DNA of 64,000 nt from Bacillota bacterium (GCA_023411215.1 JAEYOY010000064.1:97973-161972); one strand, 5' to 3'; counted from the first letter of the stretch, positions 1 to 9,587 are shown. Translations and numbers: made by a program. The notes: a model not told the origin generated them from the sequence alone.

Positions 1-10
1 GGGGGAAGCT

Positions 11-337
11 ATGGATGAATTTGAGATGAAGAGAAGGATCTATGGTTATATTAAGGAGATATGCCATTATAGTCAGATGCAGGTATTTGCAACTTCTTAT
101 TATCAGAGAAATTATTTCCAGATGCAGATTGATGACGCAACTACTGCTTTGATCAGTGTATATACTGATCTGTGGAAGGCACCGGAGCATCGTAGGAGAA
201 GCCATGGGTCTCATTATAAGGAAAATAGTATTAAAAGTGATGAGCAAATTATTCAACCGGAGCAAGAATTTCCGGATACAGAACTGTTACCTGGTCAGGA
301 GGTCAGTATTTTGACTAGCAAACCGGAAGGGATTTGA
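11..337 (+). CDS. Hypothetical protein, 108 aa
   Basis: I do not recognise this protein. The ATG is preceded by a GGGGGAA ribosome site at the window edge, so the start looks real. The N-terminal 60 residues are rich in Tyr, Gln and Met (for example HYSQMQ and YYQRNYFQMQ); the C-terminal third is hydrophilic, with several Glu and Pro, and probably disordered. There is no signal peptide or membrane segment. The gene ends 75 bp before a strong GC-rich hairpin terminator and converges on the minus-strand small-protein pair. Nothing in the neighbourhood assigns a role. Confidence 0.5.
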   Translation: MDEFEMKRRIYGYIKEICHYSQMQVFATSYYQRNYFQMQIDDATTALISVYTDLWKAPEHRRRSHGSHYKENSIKSDEQIIQPEQEFPDTELLPGQEVSILTSKPEGI

Positions 338-412
338 CAGGAGCATTTATGGGATGCCACCAAGGTATCCTAGAGCGTTTGAATAAGGCTTCACGGGTTG
401 GGGTATTGGTAA

Positions 413-442
413 AAGGGGGGTGAATTGAATAGCACCCCCCTT
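413..442 (+). terminator. Intrinsic terminator, G6/C6 stem
   Basis: A perfect 10-bp stem (AAGGGGGGTG at 413-422 pairs with CACCCCCCTT at 433-442) encloses a 10-nt loop and is followed by a short T-rich run. It lies downstream of the 108-aa gene and suits its transcription end. Confidence 0.7.
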
Positions 443-544
443 CTTGATAAATGGAATTTACATCCTATGAATTAAAAACCCCCCTAGCGGGATGTGTACT
501 TCACGGAGAGGAAGTTTAGTGCTTCACAAGCCGCTCAGGAGCGT

Positions 545-567
545 AAGTGTCAGCATGCTGACATTTA
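545..567 (-). terminator. Palindrome, possible terminator of the minus-strand gene
   Basis: GTCAGCATGCTGAC is a perfect 14-bp palindrome, extended weakly to AAGTGTCAGCATGCTGACATTT. It lies just beyond the stop codon of the 122-aa minus-strand gene, with a few T residues on that strand. A similar but imperfect motif (GTGTCAGCATGCGGACAC) occurs near 38508, upstream of the GH95 gene. Confidence 0.35.
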
Positions 568-570
568 TAG

Positions 571-939
571 TTATACTGCGTTATGGCAGAAGGCAACAAT
601 GCGATCAACAGGGATATCACATACAGAGCCAACGGCACGGTAAAGTTCTTCGTGGCCACCTTTTCCACAGAATGGACCGCCGGGACCTCTACCGTTATCC
701 ATATCACCACAGATATTCTCTGCAAGTGGATTAGCTGGCGGAGTACCTTGATCTGTCACTAGTCGAACGAAACAAGGGTTTACAGATATTAGAACACCGG
801 TAAAGCCGCATCCGGAAGCACCACCGCTGGTTGTGAATATTGTTACAGTCTCGCCAACAAAATCGCAAATATGCTCAAGTAATCCTTTACCATGGGATCC
901 ACCGCAGCAATTAGAACCAAAATTAGATCTGTTAGACAT
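571..939 (-). CDS. Small Cys/Gly-rich protein, paralog 1 (122 aa)
   Basis: Uncharacterised small protein. Its core (VTIFTTSGGASGCGFTGVL, then VNPC near the middle, then VGSVCDIPVD and a C-terminal AFCHNAV) is shared with the adjacent 94-aa gene, so the two are tandem paralogs. An N-terminal extension of about 20 residues contains CCGG, and a Gly-rich insert near residues 78-95 contains further Cys. The length, Cys content and short beta-strand-like blocks resemble small spore-surface or Sm-like barrel proteins of Clostridia, but this is only an impression. A strong site (AAGGAGG, 8 nt before ATG) fixes the start. No signal peptide is seen. Confidence 0.7.
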   Translation of the reverse strand: MSNRSNFGSNCCGGSHGKGLLEHICDFVGETVTIFTTSGGASGCGFTGVLISVNPCFVRLVTDQGTPPANPLAENICGDMDNGRGPGGPFCGKGGHEELYRAVGSVCDIPVDRIVAFCHNAV

Positions 940-1026
940 ATTTATTCCTCCTTATAATTTGAATTTAATGATTAAATAGGTATACCAATTTCTATCTTAT
1001 ATAATAAATAGTAATGACTTTTGTGC

Positions 1027-1311
1027 TTAAATGGCATTATGACAAAAGCTTGCAATCTTATCTACAGGAATATCACACACGGAACCTACTTTGAAATAAT
1101 TATCATAAGCATTGTGAAACTCTCTTCGGTCGCAAACATTCGAGTCACCAAACGGGTTATTCGGTGGAGTTCCGATACGATTTACCAATGTTACATAACA
1201 TGGGTTCACAAATATGAGTACACCGGTGAAGCCACAACCAGAAGCACCGCCACTGGTAGTAAAGATGGTAACCGTCTGACCGATATAACGAAACAGTTTT
1301 TCTAATGACAT
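1027..1311 (-). CDS. Small Cys/Gly-rich protein, paralog 2 (94 aa)
   Basis: Shares with its downstream neighbour the blocks VTIFTTSGGASGCGFTGVLI, VNPC, VGSVCDIPVDKI and FCHNAI, but lacks that protein's CCGG N-terminus and Gly-rich insert. The ribosome site AAAGGAGG lies 7 nt before the ATG. The 87-bp gap between the two genes and their common strand suggest a duplicated pair transcribed together or from similar promoters. Function unknown; the conserved Cys and His positions could bind metal or form disulfides, which is inference only. Confidence 0.7.
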   Translation of the reverse strand: MSLEKLFRYIGQTVTIFTTSGGASGCGFTGVLIFVNPCYVTLVNRIGTPPNNPFGDSNVCDRREFHNAYDNYFKVGSVCDIPVDKIASFCHNAI

Positions 1312-1955
1312 GTTTGTTCCTCCTTTAATATCTTTCTAGATCCGTCAATCTTCTTCCGAATCCTACTATATCTTATGCAGTAGCAGGTGAGATGCGACAG
1401 GAATAAAGTAAATAATTTGATATACGATACAATTCAACACAAAAATCCATCCTTAGAATCGTATATTACGACGTTTCTTGGGAACTTGAAACGTGTCTGC
1501 ACATAAGATCTGTATGGGTGTTTCCACTATTGGCCACAGGAGTTTGGGGTAGACGGTTGGTGTGTTTTATTGGAGCTCAATATTTATAAGTAATGGGCGT
1601 AATAAAAAGCGAAAATATAATATGTAAATTTGGTGCTAATTACATTGTGAGGGGTTGCTTGATGATGTTTCATGGATTATAATGGTAAGGTGAATGAAAA
1701 GAGATTTATGAATGGAATCAGGATATAATCAAAGATCCTGATAAGATCTACATCGGTCAGAAGATCTTAATTTATGTGGAATAAGCTTTATATTGGTGGC
1801 GGGACCTGCTAAATGAAGCTTTTCATAAAATAGAAATACAAGGCGAAAAGACAATCTGTGTGAATTGCAGTTTGTCTTTTTTGTAGAAGGGAATTGTAAT
1901 TTGTATTATTATTATGTATACTAAAGATATTAATATTATAAAGGAGATAAAACAT
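1312..1955. other. Gene-poor region with a LysM relic
   Basis: About 640 bp without an intact gene. It should hold the promoter of the minus-strand pair at its left side. A short inverted repeat (ACGTTTC and GAAACGT) lies near 1470-1495. The only coding trace is the LysM fragment listed separately. The right end carries the ribosome site of the hemerythrin gene. Confidence 0.5.
1701..1784 (+). pseudogene. Relic of a LysM domain C-terminus
   Basis: One frame reads EIYEWNQDIIKDPDKIYIGQ followed by KILIYVE and a stop. This matches the second half of a LysM peptidoglycan-binding domain (pattern IYxxNxDxIxxPDxIYxGQxLxIP). No upstream reading frame or start accompanies it, so it appears to be the degraded end of a LysM-containing cell-wall protein. 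Confidence 0.5.
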
Positions 1956-2348
1956 ATGATGTATGAAATGAAGGATGAATACTATACCGGCATTGATTTC
2001 GTTGACCAGGAACATTCGAAGTTATTCTCAATCTGTAATGAAGCCTATGAACTGCTGACGAACGATTTTATTCCTGATAAATATGATTATATTCTTAGCG
2101 TTTTAAATGATCTTAAAAGTTATACCAAGTATCATTTTCAGCATGAAGAAGAATATATGATCAGTATCGGCTATAAGAGACTTTTATCACAGAAAGTAGA
2201 TCATGCGGATTTTATCGAAAAGATGGATGGCTTTGATACGGATAGTATCGATGAGAATCAGAAGGCTTCATTATTAGAGCTGGTGGATTTCCTGAATGAA
2301 TGGCTGATAGGACATATCTTCATGAAGGATAAGCTGATAGCCGAGTAG
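1956..2348 (+). CDS. Bacteriohemerythrin-like protein, 130 aa
   Basis: Predicted di-iron oxygen-binding four-helix protein of the hemerythrin family. The family ligand pattern is visible: DFVDQEHSKLF supplies a first His and surrounding acids, HFQHEEEYM supplies HxxxE-type ligands, and the region VDHADF plus the C-terminal GHIFMKD supply the remaining His/Asp residues. The length (130 aa) is typical for single-domain bacteriohemerythrins. The start chosen is the ATG 9 nt after AAGGAG; an upstream in-frame ATG has no ribosome site. In anaerobes such proteins are thought to sense or scavenge oxygen. The gene stands alone. Confidence 0.85.
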   Translation: MMYEMKDEYYTGIDFVDQEHSKLFSICNEAYELLTNDFIPDKYDYILSVLNDLKSYTKYHFQHEEEYMISIGYKRLLSQKVDHADFIEKMDGFDTDSIDENQKASLLELVDFLNEWLIGHIFMKDKLIAE

Positions 2349-3127
2349 GTTATCGATTGAGTATGTTATTATCTATATCCTGATATTGATTTAAAGATAG
2401 GATTTATGGAGCGATAAAGCTTTTTTAGCTAAAGCCCCGTAGGTTCTGTCTTTTTTTTCTTTAGAAGCTGGTTATGAAACCTATGTTGTAAGAAGTTGTT
2501 GGGAATATAGACACCAATTATTTGTGTAAAATCACATTATAATTTAGGATGTATTAAGTTGTTTGGTGGTTGAAATTAATGGGATTTAGTCCGTTTAAAA
2601 ACGTTTCGAATGGTAAAATGGGTAATTATTTAAAAAATAGAGAAACAATAGAATAAGTTGCTATGTTTAGAGGTATAAAATATGTTAAATGTATACATAA
2701 AGCAGGAAGTATAATGTATTGCAATGTATATTATGCATAAAAAAATTAGTTATATATGGAATAAAAATGATTTTATTGTTGCGAATTGACATAAAGTATA
2801 TTATAATGAACTTGGGAGTATAAAAGGAAATAAATAGATAAGAAAAGCAACTGTCACTCTGCTGGCACGCACTATGGCGACAATATTTGGTCAACCTGGT
2901 TCGTGCCAGTCGGAGTAGGGCAGTTATTGAACCTAATTATAGGCTGATAAGCCTATATTAAAGCATCCTATACATCGGAATTGACAGGGGGAGAATGGAT
3001 CATTACAGGTTTAGGAAAAATTGACATCATGGTATATGTGGGATATAATCAGAGCAAAGAGATCATAGAATTGACTCGGTAGGATCACCCACAGGGGCAA
3101 AATAGAAGAAAGTCAGAGGATGTGCAT
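2349..3127. other. Gene-poor region with a possible structured or decayed segment
   Basis: About 780 bp with no convincing intact gene. Near 2849-2927 the arms CTGGCACG and CGTGCCAG, with flanking AACTG and CAGTT, can fold into an extended hairpin; the same stretch also reads in one frame as a short protein-like tail (THYGDNIWSTWFVPVG) ending at a stop near 2945. A LacI-operator-like AAAACGTTT lies near 2597-2605. The right end carries the ribosome site of the LacI regulator. Confidence 0.4.
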
Positions 3128-4126
3128 ATGGTTACAATTAAGGATGTGGCGAAGGAAGCAGGAGTAGCAATCTCTACCGTATCCAATGTTTTAAACAACG
3201 TTGATATTGTAAGTGATGAGAAGAGACAAAAGGTTATGGCTGCTGTCGAGAAGCTGAAATATGTACCGAATATGAATGCAAAGTTCCTAAAATCAAATAA
3301 GAAGAATACCATAGGACTATTCCTTCCAAGTATTCAGGGCGATTTCTATCGTATGCTCATGCAGGCAATTCATATGCAGTGCAGATTGAAGGGGTATCTT
3401 CTTAACATTTATATCAGTAATGAGAATACTAGTGATGAGATTTACAGTATGATTATTTCCTCCGGTGTTGAAGGAGCAATCGTACTGAATGAGCAACTTC
3501 ACAATGAATATATAGATCGGATTGCACTCACCAAAATGCCTATCGTTTTCATTGACCGGGAATATGCAGGGGAGAATATGTCCAGTGTGATTATTAATAA
3601 CACGGAGGGTGCAATACTGGCGACGGAGTATCTGATTAAGCAGGGACATCGAAGAATCGGATATATTCACGGTCTTAATAATTTTGATGATGAAGCTAGG
3701 TATCAAGCCTTCACAAGTACGATGGCCAAATATAATCTGCCAATCGATGAGACGATTATACTTCGAGGCTATTTTGAAGAAGCGGTAGCGTATAGTGAGA
3801 TGCGGGTCCTGTTACTGAAGGGGACCAGGATGCCGGATGCATTCTTCTGTGCCAATGATGAGATGGCATGGGGCTGTATTCGTGCGTTGACTGAGGGGGG
3901 CTATAAGGTTCCAGACGATGTATGTGTGATTGGTTTTGATGATATTATACTTTCCTCTTATTATACTCCGGCTTTGACAACCATCCATAGTCCGGTAACA
4001 GAGTTGGGTAATGCGAGCGTAACCGAGCTGTTCCACTTAATGAATGCTGATAATGGCCATAAGGGTAGAATTACACAGCTGACTCCCAGTCTGATCATTA
4101 GAGATACCTGCACAGTAAGAATATGA
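3128..4126 (+). CDS. LacI-family transcriptional regulator
   Basis: DNA-binding regulator of sugar metabolism. The N-terminal helix-turn-helix is clear (TIKDVAKEAGVAISTVSNVL), followed by the hinge helix region and a periplasmic-binding-protein-like effector domain from about residue 58 (TIGLFLPSIQGDFYRMLMQA, later FFCANDEMAWG and VIGFDDI). Total length of 332 aa is standard. I chose the ATG at 3128, 7 nt after GAGGA, over a GTG two codons upstream. It is followed by a structured spacer and the phosphorylase/GH2 cluster, so it most likely controls that cluster in response to a beta-linked oligosaccharide. It is also one candidate host regulator for the operators in the distant mobile element, without direct evidence. 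Confidence 0.93.
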   Translation: MVTIKDVAKEAGVAISTVSNVLNNVDIVSDEKRQKVMAAVEKLKYVPNMNAKFLKSNKKNTIGLFLPSIQGDFYRMLMQAIHMQCRLKGYLLNIYISNENTSDEIYSMIISSGVEGAIVLNEQLHNEYIDRIALTKMPIVFIDREYAGENMSSVIINNTEGAILATEYLIKQGHRRIGYIHGLNNFDDEARYQAFTSTMAKYNLPIDETIILRGYFEEAVAYSEMRVLLLKGTRMPDAFFCANDEMAWGCIRALTEGGYKVPDDVCVIGFDDIILSSYYTPALTTIHSPVTELGNASVTELFHLMNADNGHKGRITQLTPSLIIRDTCTVRI

Positions 4127-4166
4127 AATACAGTGACTCGTCAGTCACAAATATAAGAGATTTATC

Positions 4167-4227
4167 AAGGGTATTACACATGGAAAAGGTGCTGCTGGGG
4201 CAGCCCAGAACCCAGTGCAACACCCTT
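4167..4227 (+). promoter_or_regulatory. Leader hairpin between lacI-type gene and phosphorylase
   Basis: AAGGGTATTACAC (4167-4179) pairs imperfectly with TGCAACACCCTT (4216-4227), enclosing a second possible stem CTGGG/CCCAG. There is no T tract, so it is either a weak terminator or an mRNA leader structure setting expression of the downstream phosphorylase relative to the regulator. Confidence 0.45.
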
Positions 4228-4271
4228 AATTAATAATGGGAAGATATCTAGTAATGGGGGAGGTTATAACA

Positions 4272-7200
4272 ATGAATAATTATCATTTACTGGAGGATGT
4301 TTATAAAATGGAAGGCTATGATGAGTTACCGGCATTTTCAAGCTTTTTACCGGGTCTGGCAGGCAAGAAGGGTATTCCGCTATGGGTTTATTATACCAAT
4401 CGGGGACAAGGAGTGAACAGCTTCGGAATCCATCATAAGAATAATGCAATCATGGAATTCAATCCTGCCAACACCGCCTATGAGAATACGGCGATTAAAG
4501 GCTTTCGTACCTTTATTAAGTGTAACGGAAGGTTCTTTGAAGCCTTTCGGGAGTATAATCTTAAGGCAGAACGTAATTTCTATATCCGTAAGAACAGCTT
4601 CTGGATTGAGGAGATCAATCACGAGCATGGTATTAAAATTACGGTGAAATATTTCGTATTACCAAATAACAGTATTGGAGCCTTGGTCAGGAAGGTTGAG
4701 ATAACGAATCTGGAGAAAGAGGAGAAGAGTATCGAGCTGTTGGATGGTTTGCCTAAGATTATACCCTACGGGATCACCAATGGACAGTATAAGGAGATGT
4801 CGAATCTGTTTAAGAGCTGGACAGAGATCAAGAACATAGAAGAAAAAGCCCCTTTTTATACCATGCGTGCTTCCAGTGATGATTCTGCTGAGGTATCTGA
4901 GGTTGAGGGCGGCTACTTTTATGTGGGAATCCATGAAGGACAGGTTATGCCGGTAATCTATGATGCTGAAGTAATCTTTGATTTTGACACTTCTCTGGTA
5001 CAACCGATTTCGTTTTTGAAGCAATCTTTCTTTGAGTTAATTCATGCGAAGCAGTGTTTCTATAATAAGGTACCCTGCGGTTTTACACCGATCAGTATGG
5101 CATTATCTGCCGATGAGAGCAAGAAGTTTTACTCACTGACTGGCTTTGCCGGATCGGTAGGACAGTTGAAGGATAAGTTGTTTGAATTTTGTGAGGGGGA
5201 TTTTATTGCTGTAAATGAAAAAATAGCAGATGAGCTGGTAGATCATTTAACCGCAGATATTAAAACCCAATCCGGTGTGCCGGTATTCGATCAATATATG
5301 GAACAGAATTACCTGGATAATTTTCTGAGAGGCGGATATCCATTCGTCTTCGGTAAGGGTGGAAAGAAGTCGGTGGTTCATTTGTTCAATCGCAAGCATG
5401 GCGATCCTGAGAGGGATTATAACTTCTTCTCAATTGCAGGAGAATACTATTCCCAGGGCAACGGCAACTTCCGAGATGTTAACCAAAACCGTAGAAATGA
5501 TGTGTTTTTCCATAATGAAATCGGAGATTTTAATATTAAAACCTTCTTTGAACTGATTCAGATAGATGGTTACAATCCTCTCGAAGTTCGTCCATCTACC
5601 TTTAGCGTAAAGCCCGAATTCGTCCTGGAGATCGAACAGCTTTTGAAAAATAATGTCGAAGATCAATCAGAAAGATTGCTGAAGATTATCGGTAAACCCT
5701 TTACACCGGGACAGCTCTCTAATTGTATTGCAAAATATAATATTGAGATTAACTGCGATGAGGATACTTTACTGGAGAAGCTCCTTTCCTGTTGCAATCA
5801 GAATATAGAAGCCGGCTTTGGTGAGGGTTACTGGAGTGATCACTGGGATTACAATATGGATCTGGTGGACAGTTACCTAAGCATCTTCCCGGAGAGACGG
5901 AAGCGGTTATTATTTGAAGACAACACATACCGATTCTACGACAGCCCGGCAAGAGTTCTTCCCAGGTCAGAAAAATATGTGATTACCGTGAAAAATGAAG
6001 TGAGGCAATATGGTGCTCTAGTGCATGATGATGAGAAAGCAAATCGTGAAGGGTTTGATAAGAAGGGCACAAACTGGCTTAAGACAAAGCAGGGGGATTA
6101 TGCGGTAACGACGCTGATGGGTAAGATGATCTCCCTGGCAGTAATCAAATTCTCTTCTCTTGACCCTTATGGTATGGGTGTTGAGATGGAGGGAGGAAAG
6201 CCCGGCTGGAATGATGCCATGAATGGTCTGCCTGGATTATTCGGCAGCGGTATGTCAGAAACCTTCGAACTAAAACGTCTGATTGCTTTCGTTTGTGATA
6301 ATATCACTATGGTGGAAGAGCTAGTGCTACCGTCAGAGGTGTACCGACTTCTGATTAATATAGCGGGGATAGTAAGTATAGCAGACAAGGACGGCTTGGA
6401 TGACTTTACCTACTGGGACCGAGTGACTACACTGCGCGAACGGTTTCGGGAGCAGGTTCGCTTTGCAACAGAGGGCAGTGAACAGAAGGTGAACACGAAA
6501 GATCTTCTGGCAATATTTTGTTCCTTCCTGGCAAAGCTAGATTATGGTATCGAGAGGGCTTGCGCATATGGAGAGGGAATTGTTCCAACCTATTTTACCT
6601 ATCGTGCAGTTGAATTCGAAACGGTTCTGGATGAGAATGGGCATAAGGTTATAAGTGGTTATGGACTTCCGAAAGCAATTGTGAAAGCCTTCGAGGTGCA
6701 GCCCCTACCAGCATTTTTGGAAGGACCCGCAAAGATGCTGCCTACTCTGAAGAATAGCCTGGCAGCGAGAAATTTATATGAGAAGGTTAAAGAAAGTGAT
6801 CTCTTTGACAGAAAGCTTGGTATGTATAAGACCAGCGTCCCGATTGAACATATTTCTATGGAAAACGGAAGAATTCGTGCCTTTACAGCGGGATGGCTTG
6901 AACGTGAAAGTGTATTCTTGCATATGGAGTATAAATATCTGTTATCGCTACTTCGTGCTGGATTGTATGAACAGTTCTATCAGGATATTAAAACAGCAAT
7001 GGTTGTCTTCCGTGACCCGAAGGAATATGGAAGAAGTATTTTGGAGAACTCCTCCTTCCTAGCTTCCAGTATGAATCCGAATGAGGAAATCCACGGAAGA
7101 GGGTTTGTGGCTCGTCTATCCGGTTCTACCACGGAAGCAATATCGATATGGATTTTTATGTTCCTTGGAGACAGGATTTTTACTTACGAGGATGGAACCT

Positions 7201-7460
7201 TGAAGCTTTACTTTGAGCCAAAGCTTGCTGATTGGATGTTCGATGAGGGTGGTCATGCTTCTTTTATCATGTTCTCAAGCTGTAAGGTGACCTATGTAAA
7301 TCCTGGTCGTAAAGCAACCTATGGCGATGGAGCTGCCGTAATTAAAAGGATTGAAGTTGCTGATGCAAAGGAAATAATTGATGGAAATATGGTATGTGGT
7401 ACTCTGGCAGAGGAGCTTAGGGATGGAACATGGAAAGAGCTGGTCGTATACATGGAGTAA
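4272..7460 (+). CDS. GH94-like (clan GH-Q) glycoside phosphorylase, 1062 aa
   Basis: Large cytoplasmic enzyme related to cellobiose-phosphorylase-type proteins, which split beta-glucosidic bonds with phosphate to give a sugar 1-phosphate. The N-terminal beta-sandwich begins with FSSFLPG and NRGQGVNSFGIHHK; the (alpha/alpha)6 catalytic half contains GYWSDHWDYN and GGKPGWNDAMNGLPG, where Asp648 of the WND motif is the expected general acid. The size exceeds cellobiose phosphorylase (about 800 aa) and fits the longer oligoglucan phosphorylase groups (GH94 1,2-beta-oligoglucan or GH149 types), so substrate is unresolved. No signal peptide. I start at the ATG at 4272, behind GGGGGAGG, not the upstream ATG at 4236. 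It leads a cluster with a GH2 enzyme, a second phosphorylase and a cupin. Confidence 0.8.
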   Translation: MNNYHLLEDVYKMEGYDELPAFSSFLPGLAGKKGIPLWVYYTNRGQGVNSFGIHHKNNAIMEFNPANTAYENTAIKGFRTFIKCNGRFFEAFREYNLKAERNFYIRKNSFWIEEINHEHGIKITVKYFVLPNNSIGALVRKVEITNLEKEEKSIELLDGLPKIIPYGITNGQYKEMSNLFKSWTEIKNIEEKAPFYTMRASSDDSAEVSEVEGGYFYVGIHEGQVMPVIYDAEVIFDFDTSLVQPISFLKQSFFELIHAKQCFYNKVPCGFTPISMALSADESKKFYSLTGFAGSVGQLKDKLFEFCEGDFIAVNEKIADELVDHLTADIKTQSGVPVFDQYMEQNYLDNFLRGGYPFVFGKGGKKSVVHLFNRKHGDPERDYNFFSIAGEYYSQGNGNFRDVNQNRRNDVFFHNEIGDFNIKTFFELIQIDGYNPLEVRPSTFSVKPEFVLEIEQLLKNNVEDQSERLLKIIGKPFTPGQLSNCIAKYNIEINCDEDTLLEKLLSCCNQNIEAGFGEGYWSDHWDYNMDLVDSYLSIFPERRKRLLFEDNTYRFYDSPARVLPRSEKYVITVKNEVRQYGALVHDDEKANREGFDKKGTNWLKTKQGDYAVTTLMGKMISLAVIKFSSLDPYGMGVEMEGGKPGWNDAMNGLPGLFGSGMSETFELKRLIAFVCDNITMVEELVLPSEVYRLLINIAGIVSIADKDGLDDFTYWDRVTTLRERFREQVRFATEGSEQKVNTKDLLAIFCSFLAKLDYGIERACAYGEGIVPTYFTYRAVEFETVLDENGHKVISGYGLPKAIVKAFEVQPLPAFLEGPAKMLPTLKNSLAARNLYEKVKESDLFDRKLGMYKTSVPIEHISMENGRIRAFTAGWLERESVFLHMEYKYLLSLLRAGLYEQFYQDIKTAMVVFRDPKEYGRSILENSSFLASSMNPNEEIHGRGFVARLSGSTTEAISIWIFMFLGDRIFTYEDGTLKLYFEPKLADWMFDEGGHASFIMFSSCKVTYVNPGRKATYGDGAAVIKRIEVADAKEIIDGNMVCGTLAEELRDGTWKELVVYME

Positions 7461-7724
7461 GGCCTGTATTGCAGTGAACTTAAAGAGGGCAGCTACTGAC
7501 AGGTAATCGATGAAATGTCTATAAGGAATTCGAGTGAATGGAAAGCTGATTGAGTTCGAGCTACCGGAAAGTTCAATTGCAACAGCACTGTTATAAACAA
7601 AGGGATGAAACTAATTAAGTGTTTATTAGGATAAATAGAATGGGAATATTGGAGAAACATAGTATTCTTGTGAGGAATAACAGAATAGTATATAATTGAA
7701 TTAATAAATTATGGGGGTGCTTTG

Positions 7725-9551
7725 ATGAATATTAAGGATGCGGTCAGAACCATGTTCTTTCGGGATAAGCAGCTGTTAACCAATAATCAATTGTATACAA
7801 TCTGGGGTGAAAATCTGGATTCGGAGAAGGTTCTGACTGAATATCCCAGACCACAGCTTAGAAGAGATAATTATACGATATTAAACGGTTATTGGGATTA
7901 TTGTATTACGAAGGAGGATCGTAAACCTGTGTCCTTCGATGGTAAGATACTTGTGCCTTTTTCACCGGAGAGCGCTCTTTCCGGAGTGAATAGACAGCTT
8001 ATGCCTGACGAATATTTATGGTATGAAAGAAGCCTGAGCCTGGGAGAGATACCCAGGGAAAAGAAAATTTTACTCCACTTCGGAGCAGTTGATCAGCGAT
8101 GTGAAATATATATCAACGGACGTAAGGCGGCGGAGCATATGGGGGGATATCTTCCATTCTCCATCGATATCACACAGGATGTGAAGTTGGGAGAGAATCT
8201 GTTGACTGTTAAGGTTACCGATGTCTCAGATACCTCTTATCATACCAGAGGAAAACAGAAACTGAAGCGTGGAGGAATGTTCTATACAGCGCAAAGTGGT
8301 ATCTGGCAGACGGTCTGGTATGAATGGGTACCGATAAACTACATTACACAGATTAAACTTACACCGAAGCTGGAACGGAGTGAGCTGGAGTTGGATATCA
8401 ATCTTAATTACCCGTTGTCAGAGCAGTCGAAGGATTTGGTCTATTGGGTGACTATTAGGGTAGGGGACAGTATATTACAGCGTGTCTCATCCACGGAGAA
8501 GAGATTCACCGTCAGTCTAGAAAGGACGATCTGCTGGAGTCCGGAGAACCCGTTCCTTTATGGACTGGACATTACTGTAGGTGAGGACCGGGTTGAAAGC
8601 TATTTTGCCATGAGGTGCGTGGAGCTTAAGAAGGATGAAGCTGGATTGACACGTATATTTCTAAACAGAAGGCCTTATTTTCAGAATGGTCTTCTAGATC
8701 AAGGATATTGGCCTGATGGATTATATACAGCCCCCTGTGATGAGGCTATGATTTATGATATTGAGCAAGCGAAGGCTCTGGGCTTCAACATGCTGAGGAA
8801 GCATATCAAGATTGAACCACTGAGGTGGTATTATCATTGTGATCGGCTAGGGATGTTGGTCTGGCAGGATATGGTCAACGGCGGTGAGGAATACAATCAA
8901 CTGCTGGTAGGCTATCTACCGACCTTATTTCCGGGGGTTGCTGCACGATTTAAGGATAAGTATTATAAGCTTCTAGGCAGAGAAAGTCTGGAGGGCAGAC
9001 GGGAATGGAGTATGGAGTGCCGTCAGACGGTTGAGTTATTGTATAATTGCCCTTCGATTGTGGTTTGGGTACCCTTTAACGAGGGATGGGGGCAATTTGA
9101 TGCAAGAGATGCATATCGGTTAATAAAGGAATTGGATGGTACTAGACTCATTGATCATGCCAGTGGCTGGTTTGATCAGGGAATTGGTGATTTTGAGAGT
9201 ATCCACAATTATTTTCATCCGCTAAAGGTGAAGCATAAGAAACGGGCGGTTATCTTCTCAGAGATCGGTGGTTATGCTTGTTATATTATGGAGCATTCTT
9301 TCTCCTGGAGAGTGTATGGCTATAAGGTTTATCTTACGAAAGAGGATTTTAATGAAGCTTATCATAGATTATACCGTAAAGAACTTGCTAAGCTTTACCA
9401 TCAGGGACTATCCGCGGTAGTCTACACCCAGCTGTCCGATGTGGAGGATGAGGTAAACGGTCTGTTTACCTACGACAGAAAGGTATGTAAGGCAACACCG
9501 TTAACCGATTGGATGGATGCTGTGGAGTCGGTGAAGAGTGCGATACAATAA
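7725..9551 (+). CDS. Glycoside hydrolase family 2 protein, 608 aa
   Basis: Retaining beta-glycosidase of the GH2 type, probably cytoplasmic since no signal peptide is present. The N-terminal sugar-binding jelly roll (about residues 60-200, with HFGAVDQRCEIYINGR) is followed by an Ig-like domain and a TIM barrel. In the barrel, VPFNEGWGQFD holds the likely acid/base Glu453 and VIFSEIGGYAC the likely nucleophile Glu513; TQLSDVEDEVNGL near the end is typical of the family. At about 608 aa it lacks the long C-terminal domain of LacZ, so beta-galactosidase, glucuronidase or mannosidase cannot be separated by eye. ATG at 7725 follows GGGGGTG. It sits 265 bp after one phosphorylase and 36 bp before the next. 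Confidence 0.85.
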   Translation: MNIKDAVRTMFFRDKQLLTNNQLYTIWGENLDSEKVLTEYPRPQLRRDNYTILNGYWDYCITKEDRKPVSFDGKILVPFSPESALSGVNRQLMPDEYLWYERSLSLGEIPREKKILLHFGAVDQRCEIYINGRKAAEHMGGYLPFSIDITQDVKLGENLLTVKVTDVSDTSYHTRGKQKLKRGGMFYTAQSGIWQTVWYEWVPINYITQIKLTPKLERSELELDINLNYPLSEQSKDLVYWVTIRVGDSILQRVSSTEKRFTVSLERTICWSPENPFLYGLDITVGEDRVESYFAMRCVELKKDEAGLTRIFLNRRPYFQNGLLDQGYWPDGLYTAPCDEAMIYDIEQAKALGFNMLRKHIKIEPLRWYYHCDRLGMLVWQDMVNGGEEYNQLLVGYLPTLFPGVAARFKDKYYKLLGRESLEGRREWSMECRQTVELLYNCPSIVVWVPFNEGWGQFDARDAYRLIKELDGTRLIDHASGWFDQGIGDFESIHNYFHPLKVKHKKRAVIFSEIGGYACYIMEHSFSWRVYGYKVYLTKEDFNEAYHRLYRKELAKLYHQGLSAVVYTQLSDVEDEVNGLFTYDRKVCKATPLTDWMDAVESVKSAIQ

Positions 9552-9587
9552 GTAGAAATGTAGGGGTACAGGGAAGGGGAGAAGTTG

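Noticed and set aside
1021..1305. 94-aa plus-strand open frame
   Set aside because: It is the antisense shadow of the well-supported minus-strand Cys-containing gene.
2405..2460. AT-rich segment with AGCTAAAGCC and a T run, resembling parts of a c-di-GMP-I (GEMM) riboswitch
   Set aside because: The conserved GEMM elements and paired stems cannot be traced; only a few short matches exist.
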